A stretch of DNA of 64,000 bases, taken from the NCBI GenBank assembly GCA_023512835.1, contig CM042087.1, positions 6,516,550-6,580,549 on the forward strand, given 5' to 3'. Every line of letters starts with the position of its first letter. Within the stretch, counting starts at the first letter, position 1. This document shows positions 1-9,501 of this stretch, piece by piece. The notes below the pieces were generated by a model. It saw only the letters and a list, made by a program, of their open reading frames with translations, searched no databases and had not been told where the DNA came from. The DNA comes from Taxillus chinensis (lineage: Eukaryota > Streptophyta > Magnoliopsida > Santalales > Loranthaceae). Both the position numbers and the translations under genes were made by a program.

Positions 1-928
1 TGAGCAACCACAGCTCAGTAGGGATCATGTCTCCCCAACCCATCCCATGCCCCTAGCATCTACATGCCATGTGTACAAGTGCAGTGTCGTGTTACAATAA
101 TTTCAACGGACATAATAACAACCACATCAACAATTACAATCTTCCACCGCCACACAGGCTAACAAAACACATCTCAAGCAAGTAGTTTAACCGCCTCTTC
201 AGGCCATCGATTTAACCGCCTCTCAGGCAAAGTAGTTTAACCGCCTCTTCAAGCCCTTGGTTTAACCGCCTCTCAGGCAAAGTAGTTTAACCGCCTCTTC
301 AGGCCGGATGACACAATCATGCACACAACACACACCACGGTCACTCAAGCATAAAGCCAAACACTTGGTGTGCACCCGTTCACAAGTGCACAAACCCAGC
401 CATTCAGGCCATAGAACAAACACCCAAAGATACATACATACACTAAACCACAAGGCCAGCCACACGGACATATTACCAAACACGTAATGGGCATATACAC
501 ACAGCTAAATTCATACAGGCATTTCATCAAACATATAGCATGTAATCCACGGAATCACACCAAAATGCCATCAAGGCCAACATCCATATAGGAGATCACA
601 CCTATATGGATTACATATGTATATATAACAGATATAACCCATAATCTGCCCTAGAACCCTAGGACAGAGGAGGATTTCGGAAGAACAGAACCCCTAGCCT
701 CCTTGCATCATGTAGAAGACAACCACACTTGCACGTGAATTGGACCCATTTCACGTGCACCTCACATACACGTCTGTTTGGCCTGAAACTTCGTGGTAGA
801 TAGAGGACATCATTCTAAGCATCTTTCCTTTTGCACGTGAATTCATTGGAGTCCATTCACTAGGTCACAATCTAGAAAAACTCTACTCGAAGGCAAAACG
901 TGACTAACTCAAGGTACGGGTCCTTACA
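1..928 (-). repeat. 3' LTR of element 1 (partial)
   Basis: The segment ends CCTTACA at 928, directly against the polypurine tract, and matches 6788-7681 base for base apart from scattered changes. About 325 bases of the LTR lie left of the window. It holds the leader stem-loop (arms 583-592 and 601-610), five degenerate copies of a TTTAACCGCCTCTTCAGGC unit (about 184-305), and CACGTG boxes near 735-860. Compared with the element 3 LTR it lacks about 470 bases between AACAGAACCCCT and AGCCTCCTTGC (junction near 700), and with them the TATA box. Confidence 0.92.
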
Positions 929-961
929 TCCTCTCCCCCTTAAGACTTTTCGTCCTCGAAA
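929..961 (-). other. Polypurine tract and upstream hairpin of element 1
   Basis: On the minus strand the run AAGGGGGAGAGGA directly precedes the TGTAAGG start of the 3' LTR; this is the plus-strand primer site of reverse transcription. Just upstream lies the inverted repeat CTTTTCG-AGGA-CGAAAAG. The same block is found next to every 3' LTR of this superfamily in the window (26012, 42124, 45568, 55964, 62990). Confidence 0.9.
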
Positions 962-1229
962 AGAAATGACATACAAGGAAAACAAACACAAGCTACCCAT
1001 TTGCCACCCGGCAAGCCACCACACCCAAATGGGTCATACACCGCACACAAGACAACAAGACATAACAAGGTACCACCATAATCCATAACCACAATAATGC
1101 ATATAACACATGTCCGCATGTTACGAATACACATCTCAAAACACATCACAAATAAGAACACATGTCTTTAAAAGACAATACAAATACACCAAATCGTACA
1201 CAACTAATACAAGAAAACACAAAACACAT

Positions 1230-2660
1230 CACTATCCCTTGGCCAACACCACCTCCCGCGCTTAAGATTGTTCGGTCCTCGAACAAGTCCGGGTGCTTGC
1301 TCACGCATCACGGACTCACGTTCCCATGTCTCCTCCTCAATGCCACGGTGCTGCCACAAGACGCGAACCAAAGGAATAGCACGACCACGCAAAAGCTTCT
1401 CTCGCCGATCTAGGATACGGATAGGGGCCTCAACAATGGACATGTCATCCTCAATGTCCAATGTCCCCCAATCGAGCACATGAGTGGGGTCGGGGTGATA
1501 CTTCCTCAACTGGGACACGTGAAACACGTTGTGCACTCGACTCGGCCGTGGTGGTAACGCTAACCGGTAGGCTACAGGCCCCACTCAATCTAGAATCTCA
1601 AAAGGACCAATAAACCGCAGAGAGAGCTTGGAACCTCGCCCAAACCGTCGATGTCCACGACGTGGAGAAACACGAAGAAACACATGATCACCAACAGAAA
1701 ACTCCAAAGGTCGCCGCCGCTGATCCACATAAGATTTCTGCCGACTCTGAGCTGATAACAACCGCTGTCGAATCAACTTAACCTTCTCGGTAGCCTCTTG
1801 AACCAACTGCGGTCTCAAGAGAGCTGTCTCCCCCACCTCGGTCCAACACAAAGGTGACCGACACGGCCGCCCATACAACGCCTCAAAAGGAGCCATCCCA
1901 ATGGATGCCTGATAACTGTTATTGTAGGCAAACTCCACCAAAGCAAGGTGAGTTGCCCACGAACCCCCAAAGTCTAACACACATGCCCGTAACATGTCCT
2001 CCAAAGTCCGATTCGTCCTCTCTGTCCGGCCGTCGGTCTCAGGGTGAAAGGCTATACTCAAGTGAAGCTTGGTCCCCATAGCCTCCTGCAAACCTGCCCA
2101 AAAACGGGAAGAGAACCTCGAATCCCGGTCGAGACAACCGATGATGGTACCCCATGCGATCGCACAATCTCGTTCATGTACACCTGACTCAAGGTCCCAA
2201 TAGAGTCCCGCTCGCGAACAGCCAGGAAATGGGCCGACTTTGTGAGTCGATCCACAATCACCCAAATCATATCTTTCCGCCCTGTGGTGGGTGGAAGACC
2301 AGTCCACAAAATCCATCGCTATATGGTCCCACTTCCACTCCGCAATGGGCAAGGGTCTGAACATGCCCGCCGGCCGCTAATGCTCGCCCTTCACCTACCG
2401 ACACGTGAGGCACCGCGAAACAAAGGCAGCCACATCGCGTTTCATCCCAGGCCACCAAAAATGTCCCCAAAGTGCATGGTACATCTTCGTACCCCCTGGA
2501 TGCACAAGCAACTCTAGACCGGTGAAACTCCCTCATCACCTCATCCCTGAGGGAAGAAGCCACTACCAACCGCCCCTGAAATGACAACTCATGCTCAGGA
2601 CCCTCTGTCCCGATCCTCGGATAGCTCACCGGCCTCAATACGGGCACGGAGAACCTCACA
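1230..2660 (-). pseudogene. Element 1 integrase and chromodomain, frameshifted
   Basis: C-terminal part of the pol polyprotein. The integrase core inserts element cDNA into host DNA. A continuous stretch (2364 down to 1585) shows LDRDSRF, then TERT after 35 residues, so the second Asp and the Glu of the D,D(35)E triad are present; the first Asp is in MDFV near 2320. The N-terminal HHCC zinc finger (2530-2390) is broken by frameshifts. GPFEIL and FHVSQLRKYHPDPTH are the usual chromovirus C-terminal blocks. The chromodomain (about 1480-1280) reads RILDRREKLL, IPLVRVLWQHRG, EETWERES. Chromodomains are thought to guide integration to heterochromatin. The bases from 962 to 1229 are 3' untranslated sequence without any other feature. 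Confidence 0.88.
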
Positions 2661-2739
2661 CTCAAGGTCACCCAGTGTGTTCCCCCCCGACACGCGCTGG
2701 TACAACCCAGGCACAACCACCAAAGGACTCAGGGTCGTC

Positions 2740-3999
2740 CCCACTATCACGAGCAACAAGCCGCACCGTAACATCGCCAACTGCTCCATCGCCTTCCACT
2801 CTCGCACGGCCACCTCAGCTTTCCCTTTTCGCTCAACGCATCAGGCACAATATTACCCTTGCCCGGGGTATAGGCAAGAGTAAAGTCAAAGGTCTGCAAA
2901 TACTCCACCCATCTCCTTTGCCTCAAATTCAAGTCCTTCGGGTAAAGATGTACTGAAGGCTCTTGTGATCTAAGAACACCACAAACTTCTCCCCCCAAGA
3001 GGTAATGCTGCCAACTCTTCAGGGCGAAGATGACAACCGCTAACTCAAGGTCATGAGTAGGGTAATTCTGCTCATGAGGCTTCAGCTGCCTTGACCCATA
3101 AGCCACCACACTGTGCTCCTGCATAAGCACACACCCCAAACCAACCCTGGACGCATCACAGTATACCTCATATGGAATATCCTCCCGAGGTAACCTCAAC
3201 ACCGGCGCAGTGGTCAAACGGGTTTTGAGAGTCTCAAACGCCTGCTGGCACTTGTCCGTCCAATCAAACTTCACGCCCTTCCGAGTCAACGCCGTCATAG
3301 GAGCCGCCAAACGGGAGAACCCCTCGACAAAACGACGATAGTACCCTGCCAAGCCAAGAAAACTACGGATCTCAAAAACGTTGGTTGGCCTCGCCCACGA
3401 TGCCACGGCCTCAATCTTGGCCGGGTCCACCCTAACCCCCTCACTGACACCACGTGGCCAAGAAAGTGAACCTCCTGCAGCCAAAACTCACACTTGCTAA
3501 ACTTAGCAAACAGCTGCTGGTCCCTCAAGGTTTGCAACACTGTTGCCAAGTGCTCCACATGCTCCTTCTCGGTCTTGGAATACACCAAGATATCGTCGAT
3601 AAACACCACCACGAACGAGTCCAAGTATAGGGCAAAGACTTGGTTCATCAAGTGCATGAACACCGCTGGCGCATTAGTGAGCTCGAAAGGCATCACGACC
3701 CACTCATAATGCCCATACCTGCACCGAAAAGCCGTCTTAGGGATGTCCTCCTCCCCAACCCTGAGCTGGTGATACCCCGACCGTAAATCTATTTTGGAAA
3801 ACCACTTGGACCCCACTCAATTGGTCGAACAGGTCATCTATCCGAGGCAACGGGTACTTATTCTTCACAATCCACGAATTCGACTTCCTGTAGTCGATGC
3901 GGAGACGAAGTGTGCCATCGACCTTCTTAGCAAAGAGCACCGGAGCACCCCAAGGTGAGGTACTCGGTCCGATATACCCCTGGCCCACCAACTCCTCGA
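2740..3999 (-). pseudogene. Element 1 reverse transcriptase and RNase H, frameshifted
   Basis: The RT starts with [19 protein letters not shown] near 3985 and holds [27 protein letters not shown] and the catalytic [11 protein letters not shown] (about 3610-3570), with both Asp kept. The connection domain [28 protein letters not shown] follows. RNase H begins at [16 protein letters not shown] (about 3165) and runs through [22 protein letters not shown] to TPGKGN. Frameshifts fall near 3830, 3450 and 2990. One is visible where the RNase H block ([11 protein letters not shown] in related copies) reads [11 protein letters not shown]. The polymerase probably cannot be made as one protein. Confidence 0.9.
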
Positions 4000-4660
4000 T
4001 TTGCCTCTCGCTCGCTCGCTCGCTCGGCTGGCCCCATACGATACGCTACTTGGGAAATCGGACCCGTCCCCGGCACCAACTCAATGGTGAACTCCACACT
4101 CCTCTTAGGTGGCAAACTCCTCAACTCCTCAGGAAAAACATCCTGAAATTGGTCCACAACAGCGGGCCACACCCTCTTTTCCACCTTACCCTCCTCAACA
4201 AAGGTCAGGGCTGCCAACCTGTGGGTAATGGCACCCCACTGGTCCATCACCGGCCCGGCCTGACTCGCCTCACAGTCCCACTCCCCCTGCAGGGTGCAAG
4301 AGGTCCCTGCAGGTGTCACGAAGGATACACGCCGCCGGTAACAGTCTATCTTGGCTTGGAAAGCCATAAGCCAATCCATACCCAAGATCAGGTCAAAAGT
4401 ACGCATGGGCATCACATGCAAGTCAAAACTCAGCTCCACCTCGCCTATCGTTAACACACGGTCCACGACACACTCGCCGTACCTCAATCATACCCCCCCA
4501 CCTGGAGACTCAACAACTAGGGGCTTCGCTGCCTCCACACAAGCTAACCCCAAGCTATCTATCACAAGCTCGGCAACAAAAGAACACGATGCACCCGTAT
4601 CGAAAAGAACAGCTAATGTACGGGAGATCAAAAGGGTACCTCCGACTACCGATGGTCTGC
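4000..4660 (-). pseudogene. Element 1 protease and protease-RT linker
   Basis: Aspartic protease region of the polyprotein, which cleaves gag from pol. Minus-strand bases near 4610-4580 encode the active-site run F-D-T-G-A-S, with an indel nearby. Downstream are LTIGEVELSFDLHVMPMRTFDLILGMDWLMAFQAKIDC (the ILGMDWL flap end is typical of plant gypsy proteases) and the linker [39 protein letters not shown] duplicated run of CTCGCTCG near 4010-4025 has disrupted the frame before RT. Confidence 0.85.
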
Positions 4661-4894
4661 TCCACCCTCGCTTGTGGGGGTGGTAGCTTAGCCTCCTCCT
4701 GGTACGTCGCCTCCAGGCGCAAACACCCTTCCTTGGCCCGTGCCACTGGTCGGCTCACTCACCGGACGTTTCCCGCTAAGGTTGCCTCCGGCTCCGGTCT
4801 GTGCTTGCTCCGGCCTCCCCCTGGGGTCGGGTCCGACTCGATCTGCCTGACTAGCTGCCACCGACGAGCTGGTCTCTCTGCTGGTGCACGGAAG

Positions 4895-6054
4895 CTAGCA
4901 TCACTCCTCACGCCGGATGCCATGCCCCCCGCTCCCCCTGTTGCCACTCCCGCAAACCCGGCGCAAATGACCCTCTCGTCCACGGTTGTTGCATCGCCGG
5001 TCCTTCTTGGGGCACTCCCCTTTGAAGTGACCCTGCTCTCCACAACGATGGACAGTGCTAGGTAGACTCCCAAGATGGACCACCCTGTCTTCCGCCGCCA
5101 AAGGTGAACCTCCCGGGGTTCACAGATGTCCGACCCCGACTGCGAAAAGAACTGCTATCCCTCTCCTCCGTCTTGAGCCTCTTGGACCCTGCATCTCGAT
5201 CAGGACCACTCTGCAACTGGCGACCCCGATGGGCCTGCCTCCCATCATCCGGCTCTCTCTCGGCTACACGGGCCGTCTCCACGGCCTCGGCATAGGTCCT
5301 CAAGCGTAGGATTGCCACCCTCTGCCTAAAGGCTGGCCTAAGGCCCAAAGTGAACTTGTGGGCCTTCAGGTCCTCCCGTGCCACGATCTCAGGAGCAAAC
5401 CTACTCAAGCTCCGGAACTCCCGCTCATACTCAGGTACCGTCCTGGATCCCCGCTTCAGCTGCCAAATTCTTCCCTCTTCTGCCATCTCACCGATTCCGG
5501 AAGAACTCATCATGGAAGAGTTGCAAGAACTCCTCCCAAAGCATGAGTTGCACCGCACGGCTCCCCGCGACACTCGTCCACCACTCCAAAGGATCCACCT
5601 CCAGTTGCCGAATTGCCGGTCGCACCTTATCCTCCTCCCGGGCAGGAGAAAGGAGAACACATGCTCGATCTACCTCAACCACTGTTCAGCCTACCACGGG
5701 TTCACCTTCCCCCTTGAATCGCGGAGGTTGTTCTTTTCGGAACCGTGTCACCACGTCATCCTCTGCACGAGTTGGTACACCACCCAGCGAACTCTCACGC
5801 TCACGAGGCAGCTCTCCTACTGGTGGTGGTGGTGGTGGCACCACCTGCTGTGTTGCCATCTCACGGCGCACCTCCTCCCGAACGTCCTGCCGGAGTCCCT
5901 CCCGTAGCTCTCGTACCTCCAGCCGGATGCCTTCTTGTAGCTGTGCCAGTAACAACGCATGCCCTCCAACGGACGGTCCCGCACCCGGACCCTCTTGGAC
6001 AGATGACTCATCGGCCACTGCCCCGGACGCACGTGTCACTCTCCTCGGCGGCAT
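4895..6054 (-). pseudogene. Element 1 gag (capsid-nucleocapsid), frameshifted
   Basis: The start at 6054 (MPPRRVTRASGA) is chosen because the same opening is found in elements 3 and 5. A proline run encoded by a GGT repeat (near 5820) leads to the capsid core: FRKEQPPRFKG, WWTSVAGSRAVQ, WEEFLQLFHDEFF, SRTVPEYEREFRSLSRFAPE, EDLKAHKFTLGLRPAFRQRV. The nucleocapsid knuckles are CGEQGHFKGEC and CNNRGREGHLRRVC (about 5040-4960). In the second the second Cys is Arg, a state shared with elements 3 and 5. Frameshifts lie near 5700 and 5480. The bases 6055-6448 are untranslated leader with nothing else recognisable. Confidence 0.9.
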
Positions 6055-6448
6055 TCTTACTACACGAAGTAAGAAGCACAACGTCAAAACAATTTTATAA
6101 TCTATCACGTCACTACCTCTACCCCACCTGATCAATTCCACTATCACATGACATTACACACATACAATGTATCAATCACATTTCACGGTTCGGTACGCAT
6201 TGCCAAACAAATCGAGTTGCACATTTCACTTAATCATATTATCTTATCCACGGTTTAGCACACATTCACAAAGAAATGCAACTAGTGCCCTAATGCCAAT
6301 GCATGCAAATCCTACCACAAAACCGGACTACCCTAAGTACACCTTGGAGGCTCAAAGAGGACCATGTTGATCAGGCATGTCCCTCCAGGCTCCTCCAAAG
6401 GACTTAGGATAACCAGGTCCGCCCACTACCCTAGGCCAACTAGACCAT

Positions 6449-6460
6449 GCTCGATACCAT
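6449..6460 (-). other. Primer-binding site of element 1 (initiator Met tRNA type)
   Basis: Minus strand reads ATGGTATCGAGC two bases after the LTR end. The canonical plant site TGGTATCAGAGC is intact in element 3, so one base is missing here. The site pairs with the 3' end of initiator Met tRNA to start minus-strand DNA synthesis. Confidence 0.85.
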
Positions 6461-6462
6461 AT

Positions 6463-7681
6463 TGTCACGCCCCGGATTTCCAACCCGAGGAAACCGGTAC
6501 GTGACTCCCCTTTACCCACACGAAGGGTAAAGGGGTTAGGATACAAACCAAGAATATCACATTTTAAACATCCACAACATTCAAGAAAGTAATGTTCATA
6601 AAAGCAATCCAAACCAGTTCATTACAACAAAATCCTTTCCAATCCCATCCTCACTAGGGTTACATCAATTCCCATAAGAAAAACAAAACTTAAATGGAAG
6701 AGAGTAAAAATAATTATGGTCTTCCACCTTGGTGTATCCACCTAACGCCTGTAAGTCCCCGGAAAACAAACAAACACGGTAGGAGGGGTGAGCAACCACA
6801 TCTCGGTAGGGATCATGTCTCCCCAACCCATCCCATGCCCCTAGCATCTACATGCCATGTGTACAAGTGCGGTGTCGTGTTACAATAATTTCAACAGACA
6901 TAATAACAACCACATCAACAATTACAATCTTCCACTGCCACACAAGCTAACAAAACACAACTCAAGCAAGTAGTTTAACCGCCTCTTCAGGCCATTGATT
7001 TAACCGCCTCTCAGGCAAAGTAGTTTAACCGCCTCTTCAGGCCACTTGGTTTAACCGCCTCTCCAGGCAAAGTAGTTTAACCGCCTCTTCAGGCCGGATG
7101 ACACGATCATGCACACAACACACACCACGGTCACTCAAGCATAAAGCCAAACACTTGGTGTGCACCCGTTCACAAGTGCACAAACCCGGCCATTCAGGCC
7201 ATAGAACAAACACCCAAGATACATACATACACTAAACCACAAGGCCAGCCACACGGACATATTACCAAACACGTAATGGGCATATACACACAGCTAAATT
7301 CATACGGGCATTTCATCAAACATATAGCATGTAATCCACAAATCACACCAAAATGCCACTGAAGGCCAACATCCATATAGGAGATCACACCTATAATCTG
7401 CCCTAGAACCCTAGGACAGAGGAGGATTTAGGAAGAACAGAACCCCTAGCCTCCTTGCATCATGTAGAAGACAACCACACTTGCACGTGAATTGGACCCA
7501 TTTCACGTGCACCTCACATACACGTCCGTTTGGCCTGAAACTTCGTGGTAGATAGAGGACATCATTCTAAGAATCTTTCCTTTTGCACGTGAATTCATTG
7601 GAGTCCATTCACTAGGTCACAATCTAGAAAAACTCTACTCGGAAGGCAAAACGTGACTAACTCAAGGTACGGGTCCTTACG
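6463..7681 (-). repeat. 5' LTR of element 1
   Basis: Starts TGTCACGCC on the plus strand and ends CCTTAC at 7680; base 7681 is G where the 3' LTR has A, so on the minus strand the element opens CGTAAGG rather than TGTAAGG. About 1.22 kb long against 1.70 kb for element 3. The same promoter-removing deletion as in the 3' LTR is present (junction near 7447). A further deletion of about 40 bases removes one arm of the leader stem-loop (near 7390). Tandem TTTAACCGCCTC units lie at 6970-7095. Confidence 0.93.
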
Positions 7682-9501
7682 CTCTCTTCCCTTGGAGAAT
7701 TCGATCATCCTTTGGTCCAAGAGTTTTTGCACCACCTCGGAAAACTCACTACATTCTGCGATGTCATGTCCCCGCGAAATCTTATGATAAGGGCATTGTT
7801 TTTCCCCATTTGTTCCCTTTCCTACCTCCGGCGTGTCTTTAGCAAGTATATAGCCATGTTCTTGTAGCCAGGTTAACAAATATGTTTTCTCCATTTGTAC
7901 TTGGGAGACCTTCTCCAGTGTCCTTCATTCTCGATACTAGCAACATTGTTGGAGTGTTTTGGGAGAGGATTATCGTTCACATTTGGCATCCCGATCGGTG
8001 TAGAAAAGTCTAGCCACTTCCCATCCTTAATGCCTGAACCTTCCTTTTGAATGTAATACAATTTTCGATATCATGTCCAGCTCCACCTGCATGATATTCA
8101 CATCCGGCATCCTGGCTTGTACCAGGCCAGGGGGAGGAGACTTTATTTCTCCCAAGGGTATAGGGGTTACCATCCTTGCCTCTAAAAGCTTGGGGTATAA
8201 TTCCGCATAAGTCATTGCAATTAGGTCAAACTCTTGTTGTGGTCGACGAGGAGCCTGATTCGCTCCTGCCTATTGTGTCCGGGCCCTTGGTTGCCCCTGT
8301 CATTGGAACGCAGGCCTCGATCTGTCTAGAGCCGACGCCTTTGGTTGCTCTTGGTACGGTGCCCCCGGTTGAAATGGGTTTAGTGCCATTGGATATGGAA
8401 ATGGAACCCCTCCTTGTGGTAAGTAGGGAGTGAATTGGGCAGCGGAGCAGGTGCGGCGTAGGCGGCTACCAGGTGACCCTCAGCAGCACCCTGGTGCTTG
8501 GTAGAATGTTGGTTATATTGACGGGTGTGATGGGTATACCAGGTTGGTCTCATTTTCCTTCTTCTTTGCTAGTGGTTGAAATCGTTTTGATGCCTCAGCC
8601 GCATCACCCTTTAGCTTTCCTCCTTTAATTCCACTTTCTACACGTTCACCGGATGCAACCAAGTTTGCAAAGCTGCTGAGACGTTGCCTATCAACTTCTC
8701 GTAGTATATGCCTTTTAGTGTGTTGATAAAAAAAGTAGTGAGTTCTCTTTCAGTAAGGGGAGGTTGGACCTCCATAGTGGTCTCTCTCCATCTTTGTGCA
8801 TAATCTTTGAAATTTTCCTCGGATCCCTTTTCCATGGACTGTAGGGTTAGTCAATCCAGGGCCGGCTCGGTGACATGTTTGTATTGTGCCAAGAAGGAAG
8901 TAGCTAATTCTTTCCATGTCTTGATGCGGTTTCCATTTAGCTGAAAATACCAACGAAGGGATGCCCTAGTTAGGCTTTCCTGGAAATAATGCATGAGGAG
9001 CTTGTCTTCACCAAAGATAAGCGACCATCTTTTGACAATACATGGCTAGATGTGTCTTTGGACATTGGGTCCCGTTGAACTTCTCAAACTTTGCATTTTG
9101 AACTTTGGTGGCAGCACCACTCCAGGGACCAGACATTAGTCTTGTGGGCTGGTCATGCCATAGCTATTGATGCCTTCTATGGATTTCAATCTTTTCTCCA
9201 GTCGTCTTAGAGCAGGGGACTCAATGTCCTCCTTCGGGGCTGGAGACCCCATTACCTCCATTGTATGTCCCGATGTGGGCATAGTGAAGTGAGTTTGATT
9301 TCGAGTTGGGGGTTGGGCCATAGCAGGATGATAGGTGGGTGCTTGGCTTGGAGCCAAATTGGGCGGTTGAATTGCTTCCTGCCCTGCTCTTGATGGTCAT
9401 TGGTAGTTCCCCCTGTCGGGGTTCCTCTTGCCGTGATTCTTTCTCTTTCTTGATCGGCTTGGCGAGCATATCCATCATCAAATCCATTTGCCCCTGTAGG
9501 G
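7682..9501 (-). pseudogene. Element 2 gag, main part
   Basis: Gag of an Ogre/Tat-type element, broken by several frameshifts and stops. In order on the minus strand: LQGQMDLMMDMLAKPIKKEKE (from 9501); a Pro/Gln/Ser-rich stretch; ALRRLEKRLKSIEGINSYG (near 9190); NGNRIKTWKELATSFLAQYK (near 8920); NFKDYAQRWRETTMEVQPPLTERELTTFFINTL (near 8800-8700), the conserved retrotransposon gag core; MTYAELYPKLLEARMVTP (near 8210); DGKWLDFSTP (near 8020); and a zinc-finger-like CPYH, GHDIAEC block (near 7790) before the reading is cut by element 1. The region 8220-8640 is coding sequence with a scrambled frame. Confidence 0.85.

Larger units (their letters stand above)
1..7681 (-). mobile_element. Element 1: Del/Tekay-like Ty3/gypsy chromovirus, far end outside window
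   Basis: A minus-strand LTR retrotransposon. Read on the minus strand it runs 5' LTR (7681 to 6463), Met primer site, gag, protease, reverse transcriptase, RNase H, integrase with chromodomain, polypurine tract, and a 3' LTR cut by the window edge at base 1. Domain order RT-RH-IN is Ty3/gypsy. The C-terminal stretch with IPLVRVLW and EETWE is the plant chromovirus chromodomain, and LTR length and primer type fit the Del/Tekay lineage (family knowledge). The element interrupts the gag of element 2 at 7681/7682; the second target-site copy lies outside the window. It is closely similar to element 3. The frames carry several indels, so it looks non-autonomous. Confidence 0.9.

Noticed and set aside
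180..310. Regular TTTAACCGCCTC repeats, superficially like a CRISPR array
   Set aside because: Units are degenerate, spacers are not unique, the array lies in a plant LTR leader, and the same array recurs in six LTRs.
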